59,155 nt of DNA, from positions 1 to 59,155 of the forward strand of contig CALNWS010000025.1 of assembly GCA_940747215.1 (NCBI GenBank), in the 5' to 3' direction. This DNA comes from an uncultured Paraburkholderia sp. Its GTDB lineage: Bacteria; Pseudomonadota; Gammaproteobacteria; Burkholderiales; Burkholderiaceae. The notes below the pieces were generated by a model, which saw nothing but the letters and a program-made list of their open reading frames with translations, ran no database searches and had not been told where the DNA came from. Of the stretch, positions 1 to 11,175 are shown piece after piece (the first letter of the stretch is position 1; every line of letters starts with the position of its first letter). The translations under genes and the position numbers were made by a program.

Positions 1-283
1 ACGTGATCACCCATTTCGGCAAGATGCTCGCTCGCTTCGAAAACCGCTGATCAGCGATCACCTTCAACCGAAAGGACCCGTCACGTTCAACCCGAATCCC
101 CTGATCACGTTCGCCAAAATACGCACTATCAGGCCGCGCAGGTGACGATCGTCAAGGCGAAACCGGGCGCGGACCGTATCGTGATCGGCCTGATGGGCAT
201 GCAGAAGCTCGACATGCTGTTCGATTTTTCGCGTCATGAACTCAGGTTGCATTCCGCGAGCGATACGGAAATGCTTGCGCCTT
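1..283 (+). pseudogene. 3' end of unidentified gene(s)
   Basis: The left edge holds coding-like sequence that I cannot assign. One frame ends with FGKMLARFENR and a TGA at 48-50. Another frame is open from about base 7 to a TGA at 281-283; its tail, IVIGLMGMQKLDMLFDFSRH, has the rhythm of the C-terminal strand-turn of retropepsin-like aspartic proteases, but that resemblance is weak. Two different frames ending within 250 bases suggest either two gene tails or one frameshifted gene. The rest lies outside the window. Confidence 0.3.
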
Positions 284-377
284 GAGCGCGTGAGGTTGGA
301 ACCCGCGCAGATGAAAAAAGCCATGCGGCCCGGAAGGTTCGCACGGCTTCTGTTTGCATCAGCAACGATCCGCTCGC

Positions 378-2831
378 TCAGTCTATCTCGAGCGGATTCA
401 CATGCCAGATATTGCGCGCGTATTCGGCGATCGTGCGATCCGACGAGAACTGTCCCATGCCGGCGACGTTTTCAATCGCACTCTGCGCCCACGCCTGTTT
501 GTCGACGAAGCGCGCGTCCACTTCGTCCTGCGCCTTCGCAAATGCCGCGAAGTCGGCGAGCACCATGTAGTGATCGCCCCAGTCCACCAGCGTGTGGAAA
601 ATGTCCGAGAAACGCAGCGGGTCGTCCGGCGAGAAATAGCCCGAGCGGATCTGGTCGAGCGCCATGCGCAAGTCGGCATTTTCCTCGTACACTTGACGCG
701 GACGGTAGCCGGTCGCACGCAGGTCGTCCACTTCGTCCGCGGTGTGGCCGAAGATGAAGATGTTCTCGCGGCCCACCGCGTCGCAGATCTCGATGTTCGC
801 GCCGTCCATCGTGCCGATGGTCAACGCGCCATTCAACGCGAGCTTCATGTTGCCGGTGCCCGATGCTTCGGTACCCGCCATCGAAATCTGTTCGGACAGA
901 TCGGCCGCCGGAATGATCAACTCGGCCACGCTCACGCCGTAGTTCGGCACGAACACCACCTTCAGTCGATCGCCGATCAACAGATCGTGATTGACCTTCT
1001 CGCTCACGTCGCCGATCAGCTTGATGATCGTCTTCGCCATCCGGTAAGCGGACGCCGCCTTGCCCGCGAACATCACGACGCGCGGCACCCAGTCGCGCTC
1101 GGGATTCGCGCTAATCTGGTTGTAGCGCACGATCACGTGCAGCACGTTCAGCAGTTGCCGCTTGTATTCGTGAATCCGTTTGACCTGCAGATCGAAGAGC
1201 GCGTTCGGATCGAAATGCAGTTTCGTGTGATGCGCGAGGCGCTGCACGAGACGCAGCTTGTTCTGCCGCTTCGCTTCGCGGAAGGCATCGACGAAAGCGC
1301 TGTCGTGCCGCAGCGCGCGCAATTGTTCAAGCTCGAACAGGTTGCTGCGCCAGTGCGTGCCGATCTGCTGATCGATCAGCGACGACAATGACGGGCTCGC
1401 CTGCGACAGCCAGCGGCGCGGCGTGATGCCGTTCGTCACGTTCGTGAAGCGGTCGGGATAAATGCGCGCGAAGTCCGCGAAAATGTCGCGCGTCATGAGT
1501 TGCGAATGCAGCTTCGACACGCCGTTCACCTTGTGGCTCGCGACGATCGCCAGATACGCCATGCGCACTCGGCGCTGCCCGTATTCGTCGACGAGCGAGA
1601 TGCGGCGGATCATTTCGACATCGTGTCCCGACTGCTCGCTCACGTGCTTCAGAAACTCGGCATTGATCTCGAAGATGATCTCGAGATGCCGCGGCAACAG
1701 ACGCGCAAGCATTTCGACATCCCAAGTTTCGAGCGCTTCCGGCATCAGCGTGTGATTCGTGTACGAAAAGATTTTCGTGACGTGCTGCCACGCTTTGTCC
1801 CACGGCTGATGATGCACGTCCACGAGCAGGCGCATGAGCTCGGGAATCGCGAGCACCGGGTGCGTGTCGTTCAGATGCACCACGACCTTTTCGGAGAAGC
1901 GCCCGAACGTGCTGTGCGTGCGCTGATAACGGCGGATCAGATCCTGCATCGTCGCCGAGACGAAGAAATATTCCTGACGCAGACGCAGTTCGCGCCCGGC
2001 AGGCGTGGAGTCGTCCGGATACAGCAGACGCGACACGTTCTCCGACATGTTCTTCGTGTCGACCGCGTTGCGGTAGTCGCCGCGATTGAACGCTCCGAGG
2101 TCGAGTTCCTCGGGCGCACGCGCCGACCACAAGCGCAGCGTGTTGGTCGCGCTCGTCGCGTAGCCGGGAATCACGGTGTCGTAGGCCATTGCGTTCACAT
2201 GTTGGATATCGATCCATTCCACATGCTCGCCGCGCTGCACCGTGCGTCCACCGAAATGAACCATGTAGGTCACTTCGGGGCGCGGAAATTCCCATGGATT
2301 GCCTGCGCGCAGCCAGTAGTCCGGCGCTTCGACCTGCTCGCCGTCCCTGATCTCCTGCCGGAACATGCCGTATTCGTAACGGATACCGTAGCCGAAGCCC
2401 GGAATGCCGAGCGTCGCCATAGAGTCGAGGAAACACGCGGCGAGACGGCCGAGGCCGCCGTTGCCGAGCGCGGCGTCAGGCTCGATGTCGGTGAGCATGT
2501 CCATGTCGACGCCGAGGCTTGCGAGCGCCTCGCGCATTTGATCGTGAATGCCGAGCGCAAGCAAGGCGTTCGTAAACGTGCGGCCGATCAGAAATTCCAT
2601 CGACAGGTAATAGACGCGCTTCACGTCCTGTTCGTATTGCAGGCGCGTGGCTTTCATCCAGTGCGCGACCAGACGGTCGCGCACGGCGAGCGCGGCGGCA
2701 TGCAGCCAGTCACGCGGATGCGCGGTGACAGCGTCCTTGCCGACGTCGTACATCATGCGATTGGAAATTGAGCGCCGTAGCGCGTCGACGGTACTGTTGA
2801 GCTGGTCGAATTCCAGATCGACGGCTGTCAT
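378..2831 (-). CDS. glgP: Glycogen/starch phosphorylase
   Basis: Releases glucose-1-phosphate from alpha-1,4-glucans in the cytoplasm using pyridoxal phosphate. The frame is intact at 817 residues, the normal length for bacterial GlgP. The PLP-lysine block EASGTGNMKLALNGAL lies near residue 660 and is followed by the conserved GTMDGANIEI stretch; the glucan-site region LGNGGLGRLAACFLDS is near residue 120. I chose the ATG at 2831 because GGAGG stands about 8 bases upstream; the open frame continues 14 codons further without a better site. It is one of the few long undamaged genes in the window, which suggests that stored-glucan mobilisation is still under selection. Confidence 0.97.
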   Translation of the reverse strand: MTAVDLEFDQLNSTVDALRRSISNRMMYDVGKDAVTAHPRDWLHAAALAVRDRLVAHWMKATRLQYEQDVKRVYYLSMEFLIGRTFTNALLALGIHDQMREALASLGVDMDMLTDIEPDAALGNGGLGRLAACFLDSMATLGIPGFGYGIRYEYGMFRQEIRDGEQVEAPDYWLRAGNPWEFPRPEVTYMVHFGGRTVQRGEHVEWIDIQHVNAMAYDTVIPGYATSATNTLRLWSARAPEELDLGAFNRGDYRNAVDTKNMSENVSRLLYPDDSTPAGRELRLRQEYFFVSATMQDLIRRYQRTHSTFGRFSEKVVVHLNDTHPVLAIPELMRLLVDVHHQPWDKAWQHVTKIFSYTNHTLMPEALETWDVEMLARLLPRHLEIIFEINAEFLKHVSEQSGHDVEMIRRISLVDEYGQRRVRMAYLAIVASHKVNGVSKLHSQLMTRDIFADFARIYPDRFTNVTNGITPRRWLSQASPSLSSLIDQQIGTHWRSNLFELEQLRALRHDSAFVDAFREAKRQNKLRLVQRLAHHTKLHFDPNALFDLQVKRIHEYKRQLLNVLHVIVRYNQISANPERDWVPRVVMFAGKAASAYRMAKTIIKLIGDVSEKVNHDLLIGDRLKVVFVPNYGVSVAELIIPAADLSEQISMAGTEASGTGNMKLALNGALTIGTMDGANIEICDAVGRENIFIFGHTADEVDDLRATGYRPRQVYEENADLRMALDQIRSGYFSPDDPLRFSDIFHTLVDWGDHYMVLADFAAFAKAQDEVDARFVDKQAWAQSAIENVAGMGQFSSDRTIAEYARNIWHVNPLEID

Positions 2832-3189
2832 CGAAGCCTCCGAAAAAAATGACGCGACATACGCGGACCGCACAGATCACGGGCGGGAGGCGCAGGCGGG
2901 TTAAGAAACATAGTAGGACATTTTACGGCCACCGGACACCGGCAAGCGCAAGCGCTCGACTAAGCACATGCCATGCCCAGCGACATGGGCCGTCGAGTCG
3001 GCCCATGAGCGGATTCCTCGCACGCGGGCGGTGCGGTTCGCGCGCACGCGGCACTGCGTGCGTGCATCAACGCGTTCAACGGCGTGCCGGCCTCGTGCGA
3101 AGACATGATCCGTGGCGACGTAGTTTTGCTTGCGCAGCGCGGACCGACTGCCGCGAAAGGGTGAGAAGAAACGATGCATGGCACAACGC
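2832..3189. other. Intergenic, no recognisable gene
   Basis: Lies upstream of glgP. Several frames are open, as expected at this GC content. One + frame around 3060-3165 reads INAFNGVPASCEDMIRGDVVL before a stop and could be the tail of an eroded gene, but I recognise no family. The glgP promoter must be in the part nearest 2831. Confidence 0.4.
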
Positions 3190-3830
3190 CAACGATGCAC
3201 GCCGCAAACCGATCTTTTCAGGCGTCCGGTGTTCGCGCTTTCGGCCGTGACCGCCGTATGTTCCTTCGCCGCACAAGGTCTCGCGTTCGTTTCGCTGCCG
3301 TTCTATTTCGAATACGTGCTTCATCGCAGCAGGTCGAAACAGGCTTTCTGATGACGCCGTGGCCCGTGGTCGTAGCGCTCGCCGCGCCGCTCGCGGGCAG
3401 TCTGTCGGACCGTTATCCGCCTAGGCTTCTCGGCGCGATTGGGCTTGCGGTGTTGTCGGCGGGTATGGCGTCGCTCGCGTTGTTGCCGGTGCATCCGCAT
3501 GTGCTCGACATCGGCATTCGCATGGCCGTGTGCGGTGCAGGCTTCGGCTTTTTCCAATCGCCGAATCTGAAAGCGCTGATGGCGAGCGCGCCGCCCGAAC
3601 GCAGCGGTGGCGCGAGCGGCATCGTCGCGACGGCGCGCCTGCTTGGGCAGACCACGAGCGCCGCGCTCGTCGCGCTCGCGCTGAGCTTCGGCATTGCGGG
3701 CCAGCATGGCCCGACGCTCGCGCTCGGCGCAGGCGCTTTTTTCGCGGGTGCGCCGAGCCTTGCGAGCGGCTTGCGTCTGTTCGCGCCGTCGCATCGCGCG
3801 GGCGCGCAAGCGAAAGCGTCGGCGGACTGA
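3190..3830 (+). pseudogene. MFS transporter remnant (C-terminal half)
   Basis: Encodes the C-terminal membrane half of a major facilitator drug-type exporter. The upstream part (FALSAVTAVCSFAAQGLAFVSLPFYFEYVLHRS) and the downstream part (VETGFLMTPWPVVVALAAPLAG) are in different frames, with the shift near 3330. The downstream frame has several hydrophobic helices, with the cytoplasmic loop SDRYPPR after the first. A full transporter needs about 450 or more residues, and only about 210 remain, with no N-terminal half upstream. It converges on the threonine aldolase gene and shares a hairpin terminator with it. Confidence 0.8.
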
Positions 3831-3846
3831 AATACGGCTCGAATGA

Positions 3847-3882
3847 AAAACGGGCGCACTGTTCACACAGTGCGCCCGTTTT
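3847..3882. terminator. Bidirectional hairpin terminator
   Basis: Perfect 16-base arms (AAAACGGGCGCACTGT and its complement) flank a 4-base loop, with A and T runs at the ends. The hairpin lies between the converging MFS remnant and ltaE, so it can terminate both transcripts. Confidence 0.85.
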
Positions 3883-3921
3883 CTACGTGACGCTCAACTC
3901 GGGCAGCGTCTGAAGCCCAAC

Positions 3922-4889
3922 TCAATGCGCGGCGAAATACGCCTTCACTTCCGTGAGGAACGTGTCGATGTCGCCACGCGACACGTCCTTATGCGTGACG
4001 AAACGCGACGCGCACAGCATCTGCGTGAGAATGCCGCGCTCCTTGAGCCACGCTTCGAGCGGCACGCAATGCTCCTGCGGGAACTGTGCGAACACCATGT
4101 TCGTCGCGACCGACTGCACCTTCACATGCGCGATCGACTCGAGACCGGCCGCGAGATGCGCGGCGTTCGCGTGATCGTCCGCGAGACGCTCGACGTTGTG
4201 ATCGAGCGCATAGAGGCACGCGGCCGCCAGCACGCCGGCCTGACGCATGCCGCCGCCCAGCACCTTGCGCCAACGGTGCGCCACGTCGATCAGCGACTTG
4301 CTGCCAACCAACACCGAACCGAGCGGCGCGCCGAGGCCTTTCGAGAAACAGATCGACACCGAATCGAACGGCTCGCACAGCACGGCAAGCCGCTTGCCGG
4401 AAGCGACGGCCACGTTGAACACACGCGCGCCGTCCAGATGCGTCGACAGACCGCGGTCGCGCGCGAGCTGCACGGCTTCGGTCACGTAACCCGCGGGCAG
4501 CACTTTCCCGCCGATGGTGTTTTCCAGCGCCAGCAGACGTGTACGCGCGAAGTGGTCGTCGATCGGCTTGATTGCGGCGGCGATTTTTTCGAGCGGCTGC
4601 GGCTGGATGCTGCCGAGCACAGCCGCGCCGCCGCCTTCGTATTTGTACGTGTGAGCGAGCTGGCCGACACCACGTGCGCAGTGCGCCATCAATGCCGCGA
4701 AATTGCTTTGCGTGCCGCTCGGAAAGAAGAGACCCGCTTCCTTGCCGGCGCGTCCGGCAACCTCGGCCTGCAGACGAAGCACGGTGGGGTCGTCGCCCTA
4801 GACGTCATCGCCCGCTTCGGCGGCCGACATCGCCGCAAGCATCGCCTGAGTGGGACGGGTTACGCGGTATCGCTGCGCAAATCGATCAT
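3922..4889 (-). pseudogene. ltaE: Low-specificity L-threonine aldolase, broken
   Basis: PLP enzyme family that splits threonine or allo-threonine into glycine and acetaldehyde. The PLP lysine is in FSKGLGAPLGSVLVG. The N-terminus is damaged twice. After MIDLRSDT, two extra bases shift the frame to a TAA. Further on, a TAG replaces the tryptophan expected in [14 protein letters not shown], at about 4798. From [20 protein letters not shown] onward the frame is open for about 285 residues to the normal end. The residual downstream ORF lacks the first 50 or so residues, including part of the dimer and active-site region, so I expect no activity. Confidence 0.9.
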
Positions 4890-5054
4890 TGTGTGTCCTT
4901 GTGCGTGCAGGAATTACAGCCGATGACGGGCCGACGCGACGCCGGCCGCTGAGTCGCACAGTGTATCAACTTAGTGTCAGCTTAAGCAGTCGCTGAATTT
5001 GTGGCGCATAAGTCGCGCGACTGCGGCTTCGCGGGCAAGGCCACGCGGCGCCAA

Positions 5055-5100
5055 TAAAAAACCCGCTAGCGTCCGCCGCGACGGCGGGCAACTAGCGGGC
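5055..5100 (-). terminator. Rho-independent terminator of the NlpD-like gene
   Basis: Read on the - strand, an outer stem CCCGCTAG/CTAGCGGG encloses a GC-rich inner stem and is followed by six T residues. It lies about 75 bases after the stop of the lipoprotein gene. Confidence 0.85.
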
Positions 5101-5174
5101 TTTCTTGACCAGCCTAGATTTAGGCTGCTGACTGAAGCATCAGACGATGCCGGCAAACCGGCTCGACGGCGGAA

Positions 5175-5942
5175 TCAACCGCCCGACTTCGGTAGCCATT
5201 GAAGCGGATCGACCGGTTGGCCGTTCTGCCGCACTTCGAACTGGATCGACGCGACGCCGTGGCTATCCACGCCGACTTCGCCGATGGTCTGCCCTTGCGC
5301 GACCGCGTCGCTTTCCTTCACGAGCAGCGTGCTGTTCTGGCCGTAAGCGGTGATCAGCGAATCGTCGTGCTTGATGATGATGAGCGGACCATACGCTTCG
5401 ATGCCCGTGCCGGCATACACCACGCGGCCGGTGGCGGCGGCTTTCACGGGATCGCCCGGACGGCCGCCGATCACGACGCCGTTCGACTTGCCCGGCGCGA
5501 ACGTGTGCAGAATCGGGCCGCGCAGCGGCCATTGCAGCACGCCCTGCTGCGGACCGGAAGGTGCCGGCTTGGCAGTTGCGGACGGCGGGTTCGGGCCGCC
5601 AAGATTGACGGGCGGCGTCACGACGCTGCCCGAGGCCATTGGCGGTGAAACGCGCAGGACCTGGCCCGGCGTGACGGGAGAGTTCGGCGGCAGTCCGTTC
5701 CACGAGCCGATGTCCTGCGGCGTGCGGCCGTATGCCGACGCAATGCCGGCCATCGAATCGCCCGGATTCACGCGGTAGAAACCGGCGGGCACGGGCACCA
5801 TGCTGAGGGTGGTGGGACGGGTGGGTGCGCTGTTGTAGAACGGTGTGCTGTCCCACGGCATCGTGGTACAGCCGCTGAACATTGCGCCCAGCGCGGTTGC
5901 TGCGAGCAGCCGCTTCCCCGTCAACTGCCATCGTCTTGTCAT
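5175..5942 (-). CDS. LysM/M23 lipoprotein, NlpD-like
   Basis: Envelope lipoprotein of 255 residues. It has a basic start and hydrophobic signal sequence, a lipobox ending GAMFSGC, a LysM peptidoglycan-binding domain at about residues 50-100 (YRVNPGDSMAGIA to GQVLRV), a Pro/Gly-rich linker and a C-terminal LytM/M23 domain. The zinc ligands of active M23 enzymes are missing: the usual G-[IV]-D-I segment reads GVVIGG, the AYAHN histidine is replaced in AYGQN, and LHFEIR is IQFEVR. It is therefore probably a non-catalytic activator of cell-wall amidases, as known for E. coli NlpD and EnvC. The start at 5942 has GAGG 8 bases upstream. The frame is intact. Confidence 0.9.
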   Translation of the reverse strand: MTRRWQLTGKRLLAATALGAMFSGCTTMPWDSTPFYNSAPTRPTTLSMVPVPAGFYRVNPGDSMAGIASAYGRTPQDIGSWNGLPPNSPVTPGQVLRVSPPMASGSVVTPPVNLGGPNPPSATAKPAPSGPQQGVLQWPLRGPILHTFAPGKSNGVVIGGRPGDPVKAAATGRVVYAGTGIEAYGPLIIIKHDDSLITAYGQNSTLLVKESDAVAQGQTIGEVGVDSHGVASIQFEVRQNGQPVDPLQWLPKSGG

Positions 5943-6161
5943 TTGATTTTCCTCGACACTATGATTCAATCGGTTTCAATCAGCCCCAAGCATTCGCCGT
6001 GCCACTGCTGCCGGACTTGTTTAAAGCGTTACTGCATGAATAACTGCGTGGGTTTGCTGCAATGGCGCGGCGGCTCGCTGCTTGACGACCACCGCGACTC
6101 TCCATTATGCCGTTCCGTCCGTAGGCACCGACGCCGAACCGGCATACCGGCCCACCAACAT

Positions 6162-6472
6162 TCAGACGCTGCCCTCCGATTCGACCACCAGAATGCGCGC
6201 CGCTCCAATCGGATGCGCCACGTGTTCGGTGCCGACCGACGCGTAGAACACATTGCCCGCCTCGAGCACCGCCGATTGCTCGACGCCGCCATCCCGGTAG
6301 CGCATTTCGACACGTCCGTCGAGGCACGGCGAAGACTTCTTCGCCGTCGTTCACATGCCATTTGTAAGGCTGGTCGGTCCAGTGCAGACGCGTGGTGATG
6401 CCGTTCATGTTCGCAATGTCGAGCGCGCCCCAAGGGCGCGACGCGGTGAATGTCCTGCTGCGAATAATTCAT
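6162..6472 (-). pseudogene. Cupin-domain protein, two frameshifts
   Basis: Small single-domain cupin of about 100 residues, starting MNYSQQDIHRVAPLG and ending AARILVVESEGSV. A G is inserted in a short G run near 6431, and a C is inserted near 6323 just after WHVNDGEEVFAV. Correcting both restores a continuous cupin with the pattern GEEVF...GRVEMRYRDGG...EAGNVFYA. The partner pathway is unknown. Both lesions are single-base additions next to short runs, so read-level checking is worthwhile. Confidence 0.8.
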
Positions 6473-6659
6473 GTTCGGTGACGTGAGTGAGGTCGGAACC
6501 GGGCTGATTGACGTGCGCCGACGGTCCATTGTCGCGATACCGCCTGCATCGGCAACATTGTTCGCCGCGAGCCGTAGCTGCGCAATTATAGTTCCGCGCG
6601 CGATCCCAGCCGGCGCGGCACCGCGCACCGGTGCCCATTCTGTGCCAATTGCGTGACCA

Positions 6660-6687
6660 TTGAATACTCTCGACCCTCGCCTATACT
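6660..6687 (+). promoter_or_regulatory. Candidate sigma-70 promoter
   Basis: TTGAAT and TATACT are separated by 16 bases, about 60 bases upstream of the ATG at 6747, in a locally less GC-rich stretch. This is only a consensus match. Confidence 0.4.
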
Positions 6688-6746
6688 TGAAAATACTGCG
6701 TCCAAAACCGCGGTGTCCCAACACATCGATCCTGCGAGGAGTTGGA

Positions 6747-7067
6747 ATGAACAAAGCCACGTTTCTGGCCGTGCAACTGAATGTCGACGACATCACCGCG
6801 TCGCTTGGCCTCGTCGAATTGCTGAACACGCACCTGATTTTCACGGCCGACGTGACCGAAGCCGCCGACGCGTTGGTGCAGCTCGCGAGCGTCGCGGGTC
6901 TGTCGAGTGGCGTTGAGGCGAGCGTGGAGATTCCGGCCGTCGCGATCGAACGGCTGCGCGAAGCGCTCGACAACCTGAGCGGCTATGACGAATCTTGGCT
7001 GCTCGCGCTCGAACCGAGTCACGCGCTGTTCGCCGATATCGCCAGACGTCAACGCACGCTGCATTAA
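6747..7067 (+). CDS. Conserved-looking small protein of unknown function
   Basis: Intact 106-residue protein beginning MNKATFLAVQLNVDD. It is acidic, with alternating helix-like segments (VTEAADALVQLASVAGL) and no signal sequence, cysteine motif or membrane span. I chose the ATG at 6747 because GAGGAG precedes it by about 7 bases; in-frame codons further upstream lack a ribosome site. I do not recognise the family. Its open frame in a region full of broken genes suggests retained use. Confidence 0.75.
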   Translation: MNKATFLAVQLNVDDITASLGLVELLNTHLIFTADVTEAADALVQLASVAGLSSGVEASVEIPAVAIERLREALDNLSGYDESWLLALEPSHALFADIARRQRTLH

Positions 7068-7229
7068 ACTCGCGTCCGCCGAGGAACTCCGTACGCTTGC
7101 GCACCGCGGCGCCTGTCCGGCAGCGCCGCCGGTCCGCCCTCTTTCGCTCACTGCTCGCCTTGCACACTGGCCGGCATGTCCGAATGCCGGCGCAGCATGC
7201 GGATTCGGCGGGTCTACTGGAGAATCGCC

Positions 7230-7991
7230 GTGAAAAGTCTTCTGAACCGCCGCAGCGTCCTAGCCGGGCCTTCGCATCTCGTGCAGGTCGTGCGAGAGCA
7301 CAGCGCCGCATCGTCGTCGCCGGGCGAGAGCGAAAGTGAAATGCTCGCACAACGCGAGCCGTCCGCCGGCAATGCCGCGCCCGCCGAAGCGAGCCGTCCG
7401 GTAACGACCCTGCGCCCGGTGCCCGTGGTGTCGAGCCAGGTAAGCGCGCGCGGCGTACAGATCGCGGATGTGGCGGAAGTGTAGAATGGCTCGCCGAGGA
7501 AGAGGCGCTCGTACCCGCTCGTGCCGTTTCGCGTGTTCCGCAGCTTCGACTACTCGGTGAGCCTGCTCTTTCACGCGAAGGAAGTGACGTATTACGTCGT
7601 GCTGTATCAGGACGGCTCGCTCTGGCGCGCGCTGAAGGCTGCCGACCTCTCAAATCCGCCGAAACGGCTTTTCATCACTTCGAAGACCAGGCGACGCGGC
7701 TCGCGGACGGCGGGCGATACGCGCCGCGCCCAGCTCGAAGCGCAAAACGAACAGATCGCGCGGCTGATCGCCTGCGCGGAGGCGCGGGCCGAGCGGCTGC
7801 GTAGCGACCTGCAGCGGCGCGGCACGCATGAGCAGACGGTGACGAACCGGCAGCATCAGGTGCGCAAGGAAGTGTCGCAACTCGAAGCGCAGCGTGTGGC
7901 CGCGCAGGCGTATCTGAACAAGGCACAGCGGCAGCTTCATCAATTGAACGTGACGCGCAATGAAGGGATTCCGCATCTGCCGAATCGCTAG
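7230..7991 (+). pseudogene. DUF2968 family protein, frameshifted
   Basis: The C-terminal part (SVSLLFHAKEVTYYVVLYQ, then a long coiled-coil rich in Q, A and R ending at 7991) matches my recollection of the Burkholderia-specific DUF2968 family. A plausible start is the GTG at 7230 with GGAGA upstream. The first segment ends at a TAG at 7482-7484, and the conserved stretch VEWLAEEEALVP lies in a neighbouring frame between 7480 and 7515, so two compensating shifts flank it. Role unknown; probably periplasmic. Confidence 0.7.
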
Positions 7992-8050
7992 AGAACCGTT
8001 GAAACGAGCGTCGTGCACTTGTCGCCGCTAATGATCTGCCGCCGTAAACG

Positions 8051-8087
8051 ACAAAACGCCCTCCGGCAATCCGGATGGCGTTTTCAA
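8051..8087. terminator. Bidirectional hairpin terminator
   Basis: AAAACGCC and GGCGTTTT flank an inner CCGG/CCGG stem. The hairpin sits between the converging DUF2968 and DUF4148 genes. Confidence 0.8.
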
Positions 8088-8143
8088 TTAATGCGCCGTC
8101 TATCCACTAGCTTGGACGGTGTTTGCTTCCTGTTCGGCGCAAA

Positions 8144-8468
8144 TTAGTTGCCGAAGTACACCGAGTTATGGTCGTTGCCGCTTACCGGGGACGGCCGGCT
8201 TGCGAAGTACCGACCATCGGAGCGCCGTAACCGCTGGTTGCTGCCTGAGCTTGCGCGGTGCCGTTTTGTGCGTCGATACGTGCCTGAGCGGCTTGCAGGT
8301 TGTTCGGGTAGTCGTGTGGTCGCCGATCGAGTTTTAACCGGCCTTTTCCAGTTGAACCAGTTGGGCGCGGACTTCGGCGCGTGTGAGCGGCTGGTTCGAT
8401 TGAGCAAATGAAGCAACAGGAGCGACCAGAGCAGTGGCGACGACAACAGCAGAGATAAGGGACTTCAT
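8144..8468 (-). pseudogene. DUF4148 small exported protein, broken
   Basis: The family is abundant in Burkholderia: a short secreted protein with a signal peptide (MKSLISAVVVATALVAPVASFAQ) and a DUF4148 helix (LTRAEVRAQLVQLEKAG). After LEKAG the expected tyrosine codon is TAA. A one-base deletion near HTDYPNN and a further indel before the final SGNDHNSVYFGN follow. A good ribosome site (CTGGAGG) still precedes the ATG. Function unknown. Confidence 0.88.
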
Positions 8469-8774
8469 GATGCAAACCTCCAGAACTTGTTTTGATTCGC
8501 TTGGGACTTCGTGTCCGCAACAGTTAAGTAGAAGTTTAGGAGGGCGATCACCTAGGGGAAATCCCTAAAACGGCGAAACTCTATTCCTGTTTTCGCAATA
8601 GTCCGGCTCTTGAATTCCCCATCTGCTAGTTGAACAGCAGCTTTCAGCAATAATTCCCTTGTCTTACTTGTTGACCTGACTTTTTTCCAGTTTTGCGGCA
8701 GTTCTGCGGGCCGGGCGTCCCGGCAAGCCTGTCCTGCGAACAGGGCCGGCCGGAACGCCCGTCGGATGCTTGGT
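8469..8774. other. Intergenic, no gene seen
   Basis: Lies between the DUF4148 start and the 3' end of gnd. It has an AT-richer patch at 8520-8690, probably carrying the DUF4148 promoter. No hairpin terminator is obvious to me. Confidence 0.4.
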
Positions 8775-10184
<1,410 letters not shown>

Positions 10185-10418
10185 GTGAATTCTCCAGAGT
10201 CGAAAAGTGTCGTGACGCCACGCCGGAAGCTGCGTCGGCGGGACGTCGAGGGTGAAAGAATAAAAGAAATGCCGGCTTGGCGCTCGCTCGCGAACATCGC
10301 GCGGCACCGGTGCCGCCTAGTGCTTGCCGCTTGCCGCCTGGTATATGCCTGATGCTGCATGCTTCGTGACAGCCGCAAGACAGCGCGCTACAACAAAGAG
10401 CGCATGATGGCCTGCTCC

Positions 10419-11051
10419 TCAGACTCGCGCGGCGTCTGGACGTTTCCTGAACACGAGACTGAAGTTGTTGGCCGGCATGGCGATCGGCTCCGCACAGAGG
10501 AGCCCGTGCGACGCGCCCAGTTCGATCACCGTCTCCATATCGCGCACGCCCCACGATGGATCGCGGCTTTGCAACTGCTCGTCGAACGCTGCGTTGCTCG
10601 GAGCAGTATGCGCGCCGCCGCGCCGGTACGGTCCGTAGAGATACAGTACACCGCCGTCGACGAGCCGCTCGCTCGCGCCGGCAAAAAGCGCCTCGGTCGC
10701 GCTCCACGGCGAAATGTGGATCATGTTGATGCAGACCACAGCGTCGAGCGCCGGCACCTGCCAGTCCGGCTGATGCATGTCGAGCGCGAGCGGCTCACGC
10801 ACGTTCGCCAGCTTCTCATGCGCGACCCATGCGGCAATCGATGCTCGAGCGCCGGCGTCGAGATCGCTCGGCTGCCAGTCGAGCCCTGGCAGGGCGCGAG
10901 CGAACCAGACGGCGTGCTGCCCCGTGCCGCTCGCGATTTCGAGCACGCGGCCGCTCGCCGGCAGCACGTCGCGCAACACGGCGAGGATCGGCTCGCGATT
11001 GCGTTCGGCGGAAGGCGAACGTTGCCGCAACGTGGAATAGGAGTCTGTCAT
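10419..11051 (-). CDS. DUF938 SAM-dependent methyltransferase
   Basis: Predicted class I methyltransferase of 210 residues. Motif I is VLEIASGTGQHAVWFA at about residues 35-50, followed by the acidic end of beta-2 (WQPSDLD) and a NMIHISPW motif typical of DUF938. The rest reads cleanly through LYLYGPYRRGG to FSLVFRKR. The ATG at 11051 (MTDSYSTLRQ) was chosen over in-frame upstream codons because the family begins there. Substrate unknown. The frame is intact. Confidence 0.92.
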   Translation of the reverse strand: MTDSYSTLRQRSPSAERNREPILAVLRDVLPASGRVLEIASGTGQHAVWFARALPGLDWQPSDLDAGARASIAAWVAHEKLANVREPLALDMHQPDWQVPALDAVVCINMIHISPWSATEALFAGASERLVDGGVLYLYGPYRRGGAHTAPSNAAFDEQLQSRDPSWGVRDMETVIELGASHGLLCAEPIAMPANNFSLVFRKRPDAARV

Positions 11052-11175
11052 GGCGATGGATGCGCGCCTGCAAGCGCAGTTAGAACTTCGGTGATCGGAA
11101 AGGCGCGGGAGTGTACCTGTAGCCGTGGTGAATGTCGCTTGAGTTTCGCCGTCGCATAAGGGCATTGAGCAAACG

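Noticed and set aside
1500..2771. Long + strand ORF (423 codons) and others antisense to glgP
   Set aside because: GC-rich third positions create open antisense frames; the - strand protein is an obvious full-length phosphorylase.
10299..10316. 16-base palindrome GCGGCACCGGTGCCGC between gnd and the methyltransferase gene
   Set aside because: Short GC-rich palindromes are expected by chance here, and there is no T run or operator context.
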